Positions 15,114 to 22,925 are shown, counted from the first letter of the stretch. The stretch: 28,136 nt of DNA from Salinisphaera sp. UBA1666 (GCA_002320455.1 DCKU01000030.1:1-28136), one strand, 5' to 3'. Numbers and translations: made by a program. Notes: generated by a model not told the origin, from the letters alone.

Positions 15114-16631
15114 ATGCCGGGTATCAGTGGACTGGCGCTCTATCTGCCGCCGTATCGCGTCAATCTCGAAGACTGGTGTTCCTGGAACAACCAGCCCTGG
15201 GACAAGATCCGCAAGGTGGTCGGCCACAGCTTTCGTATGCGCGGGCCCGAGCAGAGTGTCTATACGCTGGCAGCCAACGCGGTGTGGCGTCTGATCCAGG
15301 CCTACGATATCGACCCGCAGGAGATCGGCTATCTGGCGCTGGGCACCGAGTCGTCCTCGGACAACTCGGCGGGGGCGGTGATCGTCAAGGGCATGCTCGA
15401 CGATGCGCTGGCCACCCATGGCAAGCCGGCCATGTCGCGCGAATGCGAGGTGCCCGAGTTCAAGCACGCCTGTCTGGGCGGTGTCTATGCCATGAAGGGC
15501 GCGCTGCGCTTTCTGGCCACCGACGGCGCGACCCGCAAGGCGATCGTGGTCTGCTCGGATATCGCCGAATACGAACGCGGCTCCACCGGTGAGCCGACGC
15601 AGGGCGCGGGCGCGGTCGCGATCCTGCTTGAGGCCGAGCCCAAGCTGTTGCACGTCGATCTGGCCCGGTCGGGCAGTGCCTCGGACTATCGGATGGTCGA
15701 TTTCCGTAAGCCGTTCGCTCGTTTTCGTGGCCAGCCGCAGCGCTCGGACGGCCAGATGCAAGACCTGCCAGTCTTCAACGGCCGCTACTCCACCAGCTGT
15801 TACGTCGATGCCACGCGCCAGGCCATGAACGCCATGCTGGCGCGGCAGGGCGGCGGCCGGCGCGCGGATTATTTTCATACCGTAGACGCCGTGTTCATGC
15901 ACCGGCCGTATCACCGCATGCCCTCGGCGGGCTGGGCGATGGCCTATCTGTTTGCCCTGGCCGACGGCGATGCCGACAACCACGCCGAGCTGGCCGAATA
16001 CGCCCGCGGCACGGGCGTGGATTTCAACGACCTGCTGGCCGAGATCGCCGGGGCCTCGCCCAACATGCGCGAGCGCGTAGCCGCCGGCGCCTCGGGCGAC
16101 GATGCCTTCCCGCTGGCCGGCGATCTGATGCGCTATCTGCGCAAGACCGAGCTCTGGACCAACCTGGTGGCCGGCAAGCTGGGCCTGGGCAGCGACACCA
16201 TGCGTGACCTGGGTAATCTGTATACGGCCGCACTGCCGGCCTGGTTGGCTGCCGGCTTCACCGAGGCCTACGACGCCACGCTGGCCTTGGGCGGCCAGCA
16301 CTGGCTGGCCCTGGGTTATGGCAGCGGCGACGCCGCCGAAGCCCTGCCCATGCGCGTGGCCGAAGGCTGGGAGGCGGCCGCCGCCAAGATCAATTTCCAG
16401 GAAGCTCTGGGGGCGCCCCTAAATCTGGATGCTAACCAGTATGCAGCGCTCCACGACGGTCATCCGGCCGACGTGGAACCGGCGCCGGCCAGCGACGAGT
16501 TCGTGGTCGATCACATCGGCGAGACGGACCAGGCCGATTTCCGCGACGTGGGCATCGAATACTACCGCTATGTCCCTGCCCGTGAAGCCAACCACGCCCA
16601 GCCGGCGACAGCCCACAAGGCGACCGGCTGA
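15114..16631 (+). CDS. mvaS: Hydroxymethylglutaryl-CoA synthase
   Basis: A 505-residue thiolase-fold enzyme that condenses acetyl-CoA with acetoacetyl-CoA to HMG-CoA, the entry to the mevalonate pathway. The catalytic triad is visible: E79 in LGTESSSDNS, nucleophile C120 in FKHACLGG, and H263 in FMHRPYHRMP. The protein is more than 100 residues longer than compact bacterial MvaS (about 390 residues), with extra sequence in the second half and an acidic, Ala/Pro-rich tail after about 460. A polyketide-type PksG synthase is the alternative, but the neighbouring mevalonate genes settle the role. GAGG at 15104-15107 is 6 nt before the ATG. It is divergent from the rest of the pathway operon; no thiolase gene is in the window. 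Confidence 0.94.
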   Translation: MPGISGLALYLPPYRVNLEDWCSWNNQPWDKIRKVVGHSFRMRGPEQSVYTLAANAVWRLIQAYDIDPQEIGYLALGTESSSDNSAGAVIVKGMLDDALATHGKPAMSRECEVPEFKHACLGGVYAMKGALRFLATDGATRKAIVVCSDIAEYERGSTGEPTQGAGAVAILLEAEPKLLHVDLARSGSASDYRMVDFRKPFARFRGQPQRSDGQMQDLPVFNGRYSTSCYVDATRQAMNAMLARQGGGRRADYFHTVDAVFMHRPYHRMPSAGWAMAYLFALADGDADNHAELAEYARGTGVDFNDLLAEIAGASPNMRERVAAGASGDDAFPLAGDLMRYLRKTELWTNLVAGKLGLGSDTMRDLGNLYTAALPAWLAAGFTEAYDATLALGGQHWLALGYGSGDAAEALPMRVAEGWEAAAAKINFQEALGAPLNLDANQYAALHDGHPADVEPAPASDEFVVDHIGETDQADFRDVGIEYYRYVPAREANHAQPATAHKATG

Positions 16632-16678
16632 TCACAGCGGCCCCAGCGCAGCGGCCCACGAGGGCTAGCGCAGACCCA

Positions 16679-16707
16679 AAAAAGCCGGCCTCATGTGCCG
16701 GCTTTTT
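16679..16707. terminator. Bidirectional terminator between mvaS and the aldo/keto reductase
   Basis: AAAAAGCCGGC (16679-16689) pairs perfectly with GCCGGCTTTTT (16697-16707) around the loop CTCATGT. A and T runs on both sides allow it to serve both convergent genes. The stem is nearly identical to the one between hpnM and idi. Confidence 0.9.
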
Positions 16708-16753
16708 CTTTGGCTGTCGAATACGCCCGGTCAATCAAGGCGTGCCATAGCCA

Positions 16754-17801
16754 CTAAGGGCAGGGGTTGGGATTGCCCGCGTGTACGGCCTCAAAGGCTT
16801 CCATGACTTCGCTGGACAGCGTGAGCTCGGCCGAATCGATGTTCGATTTGAGCTGTTCCATCGTTGTGGCGCCGATGATGTTGGACGTGACGAAGTCGCG
16901 CGAGGTGACAAACGCCAGCGCCATCTGCGCCGGGTCCAGGCCGTGCTCGCGCGCGATGGCTACATAGCGGCTGGTGGCATCACGCCCGCGCTCGCCGTTG
17001 TAGCGCGCAAAACGCTCCCATTTGGTCAGGCGTGCGCCGTCCGGTTTCGCGCCGTTTTCATACTTGCCGGTGAGCATGCCAAAGGCCAGCGGCGAGTATG
17101 CCAGCAGGCCCACCTGCTCGCGGATGGCCACTTCCGACAGGCCGATCTCGAACGAGCGATTGAGCAGCGAGTAGGGGTTCTGGATCGATACCGCCCGCGG
17201 CAGGCCGTCGGCTTCGGCCGCGCGTAGGAACCGCATGGTGCCCCAGGGGCTTTCGTTGGACAGGCCCACGTGGCGGATCTTGCCTTCATCCACCAGCTTG
17301 CCCAGCTCGGCCAGTGTGTCCTCGATGGCGATGGGGGTTTCGCTGGCATCGTGGCTGTAGCCGAGCTGGCCGAAGAAGTTGGTGTAGCGGTCCGGCCAGT
17401 GCAGCTGGTACAGATCCAGATAATCGGTCTGCAGGCGCGACAGGCTGCCCTCGATGGCGCGGCGGATATGCGCCGGTGATAGGCGCGGGGTCTCGCCGTC
17501 GCGGACATAATCCATATTGGTGCGGGCGTGGCCGGTCACCTTGCTGGCCAGAACCACGTCGGCGCGCTTGCCGGTCTTGGCTAGCCAGCTGCCGATATAT
17601 TCTTCTGTACGGCCCTGGGTCTCGGCCTTGGGCGGCACCGGATACATCTCGGCCGCATCGATGAAGTTCACGCCGTTGGCCACGGCATAGTCGAGCTGCT
17701 CGTGGGCCTGTGCTTCGGTATTCTGTTCGCCAAAGGTCATGGTGCCAAGACAGATGGCGCTCACCTGGATGTCGGTATCTCCCGAGCGGGCGATAATCCA
17801 T
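16754..17801 (-). CDS. tas: Tas-like aldo/keto reductase with an apparent 1-nt frameshift near the start
   Basis: An NADPH-dependent TIM-barrel reductase close to E. coli Tas. The catalytic tetrad is visible as D and Y in FIDAAEMY, K in LASKVTG and H in LHWPDR; TRUE family motifs GTMTFGEQ and NPYSLLNRSFEIGLSE are present. The in-frame reading has no plausible start: it runs upstream into an unrelated stretch with only GTG/TTG starts (TTG at 17923). In the adjacent frame, ATG 17801-17799, with AAGGAA upstream, encodes MDYRPLG, exactly the expected N-terminus. Removing one base in the GGG-A run at 17780-17783 joins it to DTDIQVSAICLG and gives 348 residues, close to the E. coli length (346). 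So the gene is either a sequencing indel or a recent mutation. Natural substrate unknown. It converges with mvaS and diverges from dctP. Confidence 0.85.
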
Positions 17802-17983
17802 GCGGGTTCCTTGCTGGCGCCGATGCGCAGAGCCTGCACCGGCGAATGTGGGGCCCGGCAGTGTAAACCACGCGCCGTCGCGCCTTCGACGCTGTAGCTG
17901 TATAAGCCACGCGCCCGGGCCAAGTTGACAGGGCACGATCCTTGCTCTTAGGTGAAGTGACAACCATCCAAAGGGGGATAGCG

Positions 17984-19000
17984 ATGCAACTGCGTCATTT
18001 TGTATTCACGGCGGCTGCGCTCGGCATCGCCGGCATGAGCACGCTGGCCCAGGCCGAGACCTGGCGCGTGGGCCTGGAAGAGACCGAAACCAGCGTCCAG
18101 TACGCCTACGCCGAGGCGTTCAAGAAACAGATCGAAGCCAAGAGCGACGGCGATATCACGGTGCAGCTTCTGCCCTACGGCAAGTGGGGCTCGACCTACT
18201 CGGCGCTTTACGATGCGGTGCAGAACGGGGCGATCCAGATCGGCTTTGGCTCGGGCGCACTCGGCGGCACGGTGCCGGAATCCCAGCTGCTGTCGCTGAA
18301 CTTCGTGATGCCGTCGGATCAATGGACAACCGCCCAGGTATTGAACTCGCCGGCGTTTCTCCAGAGCAAGCCCTGGCAGCAGGCCTTTGCCAAGCGCGGC
18401 TTAAAGCCACTGGCCGAGCTGCCCGAGGGCTACCAGGTGTGGACCGCCAACAAGGCTATTAATACGCCGGCTGATATGAAGGGCCTGCAGATTCGCGTGA
18501 TGGACAACAGCCTGCTGCGGGCCACCTACAAGGCCTACGGCGCCAACCCGATCAGCATCGCTTACGGCGAGCTCTACAGCGCGCTGCAGCAGGGCCAGGC
18601 CGAGGGCAATATCCAGCCGGTGTTCGCGCATGAGGAGATGGGCTTCTACGAAGTACAGGACTATATGATCTTTGCCGATCAGTCCCAGTTCGTGGCCACC
18701 CTGATGGGCAATCTGGACTGGTGGAAGAGCCTGTCGGCCGACCAGCAGAAAATGGTCAAGAGCGTGACCGATGGCCTGGTCAAGACCGGCTACGACATCC
18801 AGACCCGGTTCAACAAGGAGCGTCTGGATACCATCAAATCCAAGTCGGATATTCAGGTCATCAAGCTCGACGATGCCCAGCGAAACGCCTTTCGCAAACT
18901 GGCAACGCCGATTCGGCAGACTTTCGTCGAAAACACCGGTGAACAGGGCAAGCAGGCCCTGAATATCCTGCTGCACGAGTTCGATAACGCCAAGAACTAA
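17984..19000 (+). CDS. dctP: TRAP transporter substrate-binding protein, DctP family
   Basis: A 338-residue periplasmic binding protein. Residues 1-24 form a Sec signal peptide (hydrophobic FVFTAAALGIAGM, cleavage after AQA). The mature protein has the DctP pattern: an early LPYGKWGS, VQNGAIQIGFGSG, and the core LQIRVMDNSLLRATYKAYGA with the conserved ligand-carboxylate arginine, then ELYSALQQGQAEGNIQP. TRAP systems import organic acids using an ion gradient; the ligand here cannot be named. AGGGGG (17972-17977) sits 6 nt before the ATG. Upstream, a perfect -35-like TTGACA is at 17925-17930, but no good -10 follows it. The membrane subunits are encoded convergently downstream, which is an unusual arrangement. 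Confidence 0.92.
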   Translation: MQLRHFVFTAAALGIAGMSTLAQAETWRVGLEETETSVQYAYAEAFKKQIEAKSDGDITVQLLPYGKWGSTYSALYDAVQNGAIQIGFGSGALGGTVPESQLLSLNFVMPSDQWTTAQVLNSPAFLQSKPWQQAFAKRGLKPLAELPEGYQVWTANKAINTPADMKGLQIRVMDNSLLRATYKAYGANPISIAYGELYSALQQGQAEGNIQPVFAHEEMGFYEVQDYMIFADQSQFVATLMGNLDWWKSLSADQQKMVKSVTDGLVKTGYDIQTRFNKERLDTIKSKSDIQVIKLDDAQRNAFRKLATPIRQTFVENTGEQGKQALNILLHEFDNAKN

Positions 19001-19023
19001 AGCGCAGACTACACGTTGGCCAG

Positions 19024-19053
19024 AAAAAGCCGGGCGCGAGAGCCCGGCTTTTT
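19024..19053. terminator. Bidirectional terminator between dctP and dctM
   Basis: AAAAAGCCGGGC (19024-19035) pairs perfectly with GCCCGGCTTTTT (19042-19053) around the loop GCGAGA, with a further T at 19054. It lies between two convergent genes, 23 nt after the dctP stop and 14 nt before the dctM stop, so it should end transcription from both sides. Confidence 0.92.
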
Positions 19054-19067
19054 TGTCTGCGGCGCGA

Positions 19068-20354
19068 CTAGCTGGCGCTACCCAGCGAGGGCAGCAGCAG
19101 CGAGATCTGCGGGAAGACGATCAGGATCAGGGTGGCCAGCAGCAGGATGGCGATAAACGGCGGCGTGCCGCGTATCGCATCCATATACGGGCGCCGGAAC
19201 ACTGCGATGGCCGTGAAGATGTCACAGCCAAAGGGCGGCGTGGCCGAGCCGATGGCTGCCTGCAACGTCACGATCACGCCGACGTGGATCGGGTCCAGCC
19301 CGGCCGAGTCGATCAACGGCTTGAAGATCGGCACCAGAATCAGGATGACCACGATCGGATCGACGAACATGCAGCCGACGAAGAAGGCTGCGGCGATCAA
19401 GAGCAGCGCCAGGAACTGGTTGGTGCCGATGGCCTCGATGGCCGGGCCCAGCACGGCTTCGGGAATGCCCGCGGTGCCGATGGTCTGTGAAAACGCCGCT
19501 CCCAGCGCCACCAGTACGAACACCACCGCCGTGATCAGCCCGGTGGACAGCGCGATCGAGCCCAGATCCCGAATGCTGACCTGTCGATAGATGATCACTT
19601 CCAGCACGAAGGCATAGGCCACGGCCACCGCCGAGGCCTCCACGGCGCTGAAATAGCCGCCGTAGATACCGCCCACCACCAGCACCGGGAACCCCAGCGG
19701 CAAGAGTGTGCGACGCAGCGCCTTGAGCCGGTCCGCCCAGCTGGCCCGTGGTTCCGGCGTGATCTTTTGAATGCGGGCGCCGATATAACAATAGACGGCG
19801 AACAGCAGCATGATTAGCAGGCCGGGCAGGATGCCGGCCAGAAACAGATCGCCGATCGAGGTCTTCATCACCACGCCATAGACGATGAAGCCAATCGACG
19901 GCGGGATGAGCAGGGCCACGTCCGAGGCGTTGATGATCAGCGCTAGGGCAAAGCTGTCGGGATAGCCCTTGGCCAGCAGGCGTGGGCGCATGGGGGAGCC
20001 CATGGCCACCACGGTGGCCTGGGTCGAGCCCGAGACGGCCCCGAACAGCGCACAGGACACGGCCGTGGTGATCGGCAGGCCGCCGCGCAGGTGGCGGGTG
20101 AACGAGTCAACCAGATCCAGCAGCCGATTGGCGGTATGGCCCTTGGTAAGAATATCGGCGGCGAAGATGAACATGGGCACGGCGGCCAGCACCCAGCTGC
20201 CCACGCCGGTGATCATCCACGAGACCATCTGGTCGGGGCCGAAAAACGTCATGCCCGTGAACATCATGAACAGGGTGCCCACCGCCAGCGGCACCATCAT
20301 GGGAAAGCCCATGAGCAGGAGTACCCCCATGATCAGGCCGAGCCAGAGCGTCAT
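19068..20354 (-). CDS. dctM: TRAP transporter large permease, DctM family
   Basis: A 428-residue, almost wholly hydrophobic protein with about 12 membrane segments. Family landmarks include the early MGFPMMVPLAVG, AVPMFIFAADIL, the AVSGSTQATVVAMGSPM segment, the LIINASDVALLIPPS region, and near the end the ATPPFGCDIF motif typical of DctM. It is the ion-coupled translocation subunit of a tripartite TRAP importer. Length is normal (about 425-430). The ATG overlaps the dctQ stop as ATGA, so the two membrane subunits are coupled, as is usual. It works with DctQ and presumably with the DctP encoded across the terminator. Confidence 0.94.
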   Translation of the reverse strand: MTLWLGLIMGVLLLMGFPMMVPLAVGTLFMMFTGMTFFGPDQMVSWMITGVGSWVLAAVPMFIFAADILTKGHTANRLLDLVDSFTRHLRGGLPITTAVSCALFGAVSGSTQATVVAMGSPMRPRLLAKGYPDSFALALIINASDVALLIPPSIGFIVYGVVMKTSIGDLFLAGILPGLLIMLLFAVYCYIGARIQKITPEPRASWADRLKALRRTLLPLGFPVLVVGGIYGGYFSAVEASAVAVAYAFVLEVIIYRQVSIRDLGSIALSTGLITAVVFVLVALGAAFSQTIGTAGIPEAVLGPAIEAIGTNQFLALLLIAAAFFVGCMFVDPIVVILILVPIFKPLIDSAGLDPIHVGVIVTLQAAIGSATPPFGCDIFTAIAVFRRPYMDAIRGTPPFIAILLLATLILIVFPQISLLLPSLGSAS

Positions 20355-20950
20355 TTCAGGCCTCCCTCGGCGGCGTCGCCCGAATCCGGCACGTCGGCAT
20401 AGCCTTCACGCTCGCGAAACGAGCGCCAGGTCCCAGGACTGGCCAGATTGCGGGCCACGGTCAGCAGATACTGGATGCCGGCCAGGCTAAAACCCACGGG
20501 CAGGGCGATATAGACCATCCACAGCGGGATGCCCACCGACGAGCTCACCCGCCCGCGTTCAAAGATGTCGAGATCGTACTGCGCCGACTTATAGGCGAAA
20601 TAGAACATCAGCGCCGCCGTGCCCAGGCTGATGACGATGAGCAGTGTCTTGCGCGGCGTGCCGGAGAGCGTGTCGTAGACAGCCGACATGCTGATATGGC
20701 GCGCGCAGCGTGTGGCATAGCCCACGCCCACGAACGTCATCACCACGATGAGCAGCTCGGTGATCTCATAGGTGCCGGGAATGCCCTGGCCGAAGACCAG
20801 ATTGCCCACCACGTGGGCGGCCATAAGTAGCGCCATGACCAGCACGCTGCCCGCCACGATCACGCGCTCGGCCCAGCCCAGCACGCGATCCAGACCGTCG
20901 AGCACGCCCAGCACGGGCGAGCGGGCCCCGGCGTAAGAGCGATCGTTCAT
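20351..20950 (-). CDS. dctQ: TRAP transporter small permease, DctQ family
   Basis: A 199-residue protein with four membrane segments (starting near residues 30, 65, 105 and 145), the standard DctQ layout. GTYEITELLIVVMTFVGVGYA and the following ARHISM loop are typical. A soluble charged tail follows the last helix. DctQ sits beside DctM and helps couple it to the binding protein. Translation from ATG 20950 is supported by a run of seven G on the coding strand, 4 nt upstream, resembling the G-rich ribosome site of dctP. Upstream lies a 147-nt gap (20951-21097) holding a perfect 12-bp palindrome and no recognised terminator. Confidence 0.9.
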   Translation of the reverse strand: MNDRSYAGARSPVLGVLDGLDRVLGWAERVIVAGSVLVMALLMAAHVVGNLVFGQGIPGTYEITELLIVVMTFVGVGYATRCARHISMSAVYDTLSGTPRKTLLIVISLGTAALMFYFAYKSAQYDLDIFERGRVSSSVGIPLWMVYIALPVGFSLAGIQYLLTVARNLASPGTWRSFREREGYADVPDSGDAAEGGLK

Positions 20951-21002
20951 AGTGCCCCCCCAGACAAGACGATAGGCCGCCGGACGTCGTCGTCGGCCAG
21001 GT

Positions 21003-21014
21003 CACGCTAGCGTG
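21003..21014. promoter_or_regulatory. Perfect 12-bp palindrome upstream of dctQM, candidate operator
   Basis: CACGCTAGCGTG is its own reverse complement and lies 53-64 nt upstream of the dctQ start, in the only gap ahead of the operon. A repressor or activator dimer could bind here. No regulator gene is adjacent, and the same word is not present ahead of dctP. No clear -35/-10 pair was found around it. Confidence 0.35.
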
Positions 21015-21097
21015 TCAGGACATGGCCCGCCACGCGCCGTTGGTCGCAGGCGCATGCCCTCGACCCGGCTTGTCCCGAAGCAAAAAGCGTACCGAGC

Positions 21098-21793
21098 CTA
21101 CGATCGCCGGCGATAGGCCAGATCGTGCACCACATGACCCTTTTTCAAGCCGCGGTTCTCGAAGCGGGTATCGCGCCGCGGCGGGGCGCTGACGGTGCCG
21201 TCGGCGTTATCGCCGACGTTTTCGAAGGCCGGATGGGCATCCAGCACGTCGCGCATGTGCTCGCCGTAGTTTTCCCAGTCGGTAGCCAGGCGCCAGAGCC
21301 CGCCGGGTGCCAACACGCGGGCGATCTCGTCGGCAAAGACCGGCTGGACGATCCGGCGCTTGTGGTGGCGCTTCTTGGGCCAGGGATCGGGAAAATACAG
21401 CAGCACTTCATCCAGCGAATTATCGGCAAAGGCCGCGGCCAGCACCTCGACGGCATCGTCGCGAAACACGCGGGTGTTGGTCGCGCCGGCCGCCTCGAGC
21501 GCGCCCAGCAGGCGGCCCACGCCGGTGCGATAGACCTCGATGCCGATAAAGTCCCGCTCGGGGTGATTGATGGCCAAATCGGCCAGGACTTCGCCGGCAC
21601 CAAAACCGATTTCCAGCGTGCGATGGGCGCGGCGTGCGAACACGCTGGGCCAGTCGATAGGCGTGTCGGGTCGTTCGAGGCCATAGCGTGGCCACAGATC
21701 GGCGAGGTTTTTCTCCTGACCCGGCGTGAGCCGGCCTTCGCGTTTGACGAAGCTCTTGATTCGACGCGGCGCGTGCGCGGACTCATCGCTCAT
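21098..21793 (-). CDS. trmB: tRNA (guanine-N7-)-methyltransferase
   Basis: A 231-residue SAM-dependent methyltransferase that methylates N7 of G46 in the variable loop of tRNAs. The SAM-binding motif EIGFGAGEVL is at 61-70, the family-defining FPDPWPKKRHHKRR at 134-147, and the C-terminal DTRFENRG motif is present. The N-terminal RRIKSFVKREGRLTPGQ is also typical of gammaproteobacterial TrmB. Length is normal (about 230-240). The ATG overlaps the thiSG stop as ATGA, so it is expressed with thiazole synthesis, a gene pairing often seen in proteobacteria. No hairpin with a T run is evident after its stop. Confidence 0.96.
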   Translation of the reverse strand: MSDESAHAPRRIKSFVKREGRLTPGQEKNLADLWPRYGLERPDTPIDWPSVFARRAHRTLEIGFGAGEVLADLAINHPERDFIGIEVYRTGVGRLLGALEAAGATNTRVFRDDAVEVLAAAFADNSLDEVLLYFPDPWPKKRHHKRRIVQPVFADEIARVLAPGGLWRLATDWENYGEHMRDVLDAHPAFENVGDNADGTVSAPPRRDTRFENRGLKKGHVVHDLAYRRRS

Positions 21794-22791
21794 TGAAACG
21801 CCAAGTCGGTCATCGGCGATGAGGCCGTAGCATAGCGCCGGCGCGGCATGCGCCCGGCCAGATAGGCCTGGCGACCCGCGATGACCGCGTGGCGCATGGC
21901 CTGGGCCATGAGAACCGGTTTTCCGGCCGCGGCGATGGCCGAGTTGAGCAGCACGCCGTCGCAGCCCAGCTCCATGGCGATGGCCGCATCGGAGGCCGTA
22001 CCCACGCCCGCGTCGACGAGTACCGGTACGCTGGCATGCGCCACGATCTCGGAGACGTTGTAGCGGTTCTGAATACCCAGGCCCGAGCCGATCGGCCCGG
22101 CCAGCGGCATGATCGCGCAGCAGCCGATGTCTTCGAGCTTTCTGGCCACGATCGGGTCGTCGCTGGTATAGACCATTACGTCAAAGCCGTCGGCGACCAG
22201 CTCGCGGGCGGCGACCAGCGTCTCGGCCACATCGGGATACAGCGTCTTTTCGTCGCCGATGACTTCGAGCTTGACCAGGTTGTGCCCGTCGAGCAGCTCG
22301 CGCGCCATGCGACAGGTACGCACCGCCTCGTCGGCGCTGTAGCAGCCGGCGGTGTTGGGCAGCAGGGTGTACTTGTCCGGCGAGACCACGTCCAGCAGGT
22401 TGCGGGCCTCGCGTGCGGCCGGGTCGGTCAGCGCCGGCGTGCGCCGAATGGCCATGGTCACGATCTCGGCCCCGGAGGCGGTAATGGCCGCGTCGGCTTC
22501 ATCCAGATCGGCATACTTGCCGGTGCCCACTAACAGGCGCGAGGTGAACGTGCGCCCGGCCACGGTGAAGGTATCGGCCACGGTCTCGGCCTGGCCGCCG
22601 CCGATGGCATGCACGATTTCTAAGGTGTCACCGGCGTTTACGGGGGTGGTGGCGTAATCGGCCCGGGTGATGATCTCGCCGTTGTGCTCGACGGCGACGC
22701 GGCGCTCGCCATAGCCCAGTTGCTCGAGCACCCCGGCCAACGTGGCATCGTCCGGGCAGTCGGCCGTCTGGCCGTTGACTTCAATCTGCAT
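21790..22791 (-). CDS. thiS-thiG: ThiS-ThiG fusion: sulfur carrier joined to thiazole synthase
   Basis: A 333-residue fusion. Residues 1-66 are the ubiquitin-like sulfur carrier ThiS, from MQIEVNGQ to IVHAIGGG (G64-G66). Residues about 75-330 are thiazole synthase ThiG, a TIM barrel: RLLVGTGKY at 85-93, the Schiff-base lysine K174 in LVKLEVIGD, VMVYTSDDPI, PLAGPIGSG and VLVDAGVGTASDAA for phosphate binding. ThiG builds thiazole phosphate from deoxyxylulose phosphate, dehydroglycine and sulfur carried as a thiocarboxylate on the ThiS C-terminal glycine. Here that glycine is followed directly by QAETVAD with no stop, so either cleavage or an altered mechanism is needed. I chose ATG 22791, the natural ThiS start; the longer reading adds an Arg-rich stretch. 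Deoxyxylulose phosphate use implies that dxs is retained despite the mevalonate pathway. Confidence 0.94.
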   Translation of the reverse strand: MQIEVNGQTADCPDDATLAGVLEQLGYGERRVAVEHNGEIITRADYATTPVNAGDTLEIVHAIGGGQAETVADTFTVAGRTFTSRLLVGTGKYADLDEADAAITASGAEIVTMAIRRTPALTDPAAREARNLLDVVSPDKYTLLPNTAGCYSADEAVRTCRMARELLDGHNLVKLEVIGDEKTLYPDVAETLVAARELVADGFDVMVYTSDDPIVARKLEDIGCCAIMPLAGPIGSGLGIQNRYNVSEIVAHASVPVLVDAGVGTASDAAIAMELGCDGVLLNSAIAAAGKPVLMAQAMRHAVIAGRQAYLAGRMPRRRYATASSPMTDLAFQ

Positions 22792-22925
22792 AACTTCGAT
22801 GTTCGTGGCTTCAAATGGTCGGCGTCGCCGCCCGCGCGGGTCGCGCATCGGCGGTAGAATAACCCGGCAGACGCCACCGCGCAGGATGCGCCTTAAACAC
22901 GAGTGATTGCGATGGTCGTCACCTC
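22792..22925. other. Divergent intergenic region between thiSG and the AsmA-like gene
   Basis: This 134-nt gap must hold promoters for both directions. A -10-like TAGAAT is at 22855-22860 for the + strand, without a good -35. At 22911 an ATG opens a five-codon frame (MVVTS) whose TGA overlaps the asmA start as ATGA; it may be a coupling mini-frame or chance. No TPP riboswitch (THI box) was recognised ahead of thiSG. Confidence 0.3.

Noticed and set aside
13989..16301. A 770-codon minus-strand open frame covering mvaD and most of mvaS
   Set aside because: Only the first 322 residues upstream of the stop are mvaD; the rest is antisense to mvaS, lacks family features and is explained by high GC content keeping antisense frames open.
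22792..22848. Arg-rich N-terminal extension of ThiS-ThiG
   Set aside because: ThiS naturally begins at MQIEVNG; the extension is unlike any ThiS and is probably untranslated leader.
22792..22925. TPP riboswitch before thiSG
   Set aside because: No THI-box-like conserved core could be recognised in the short leader.
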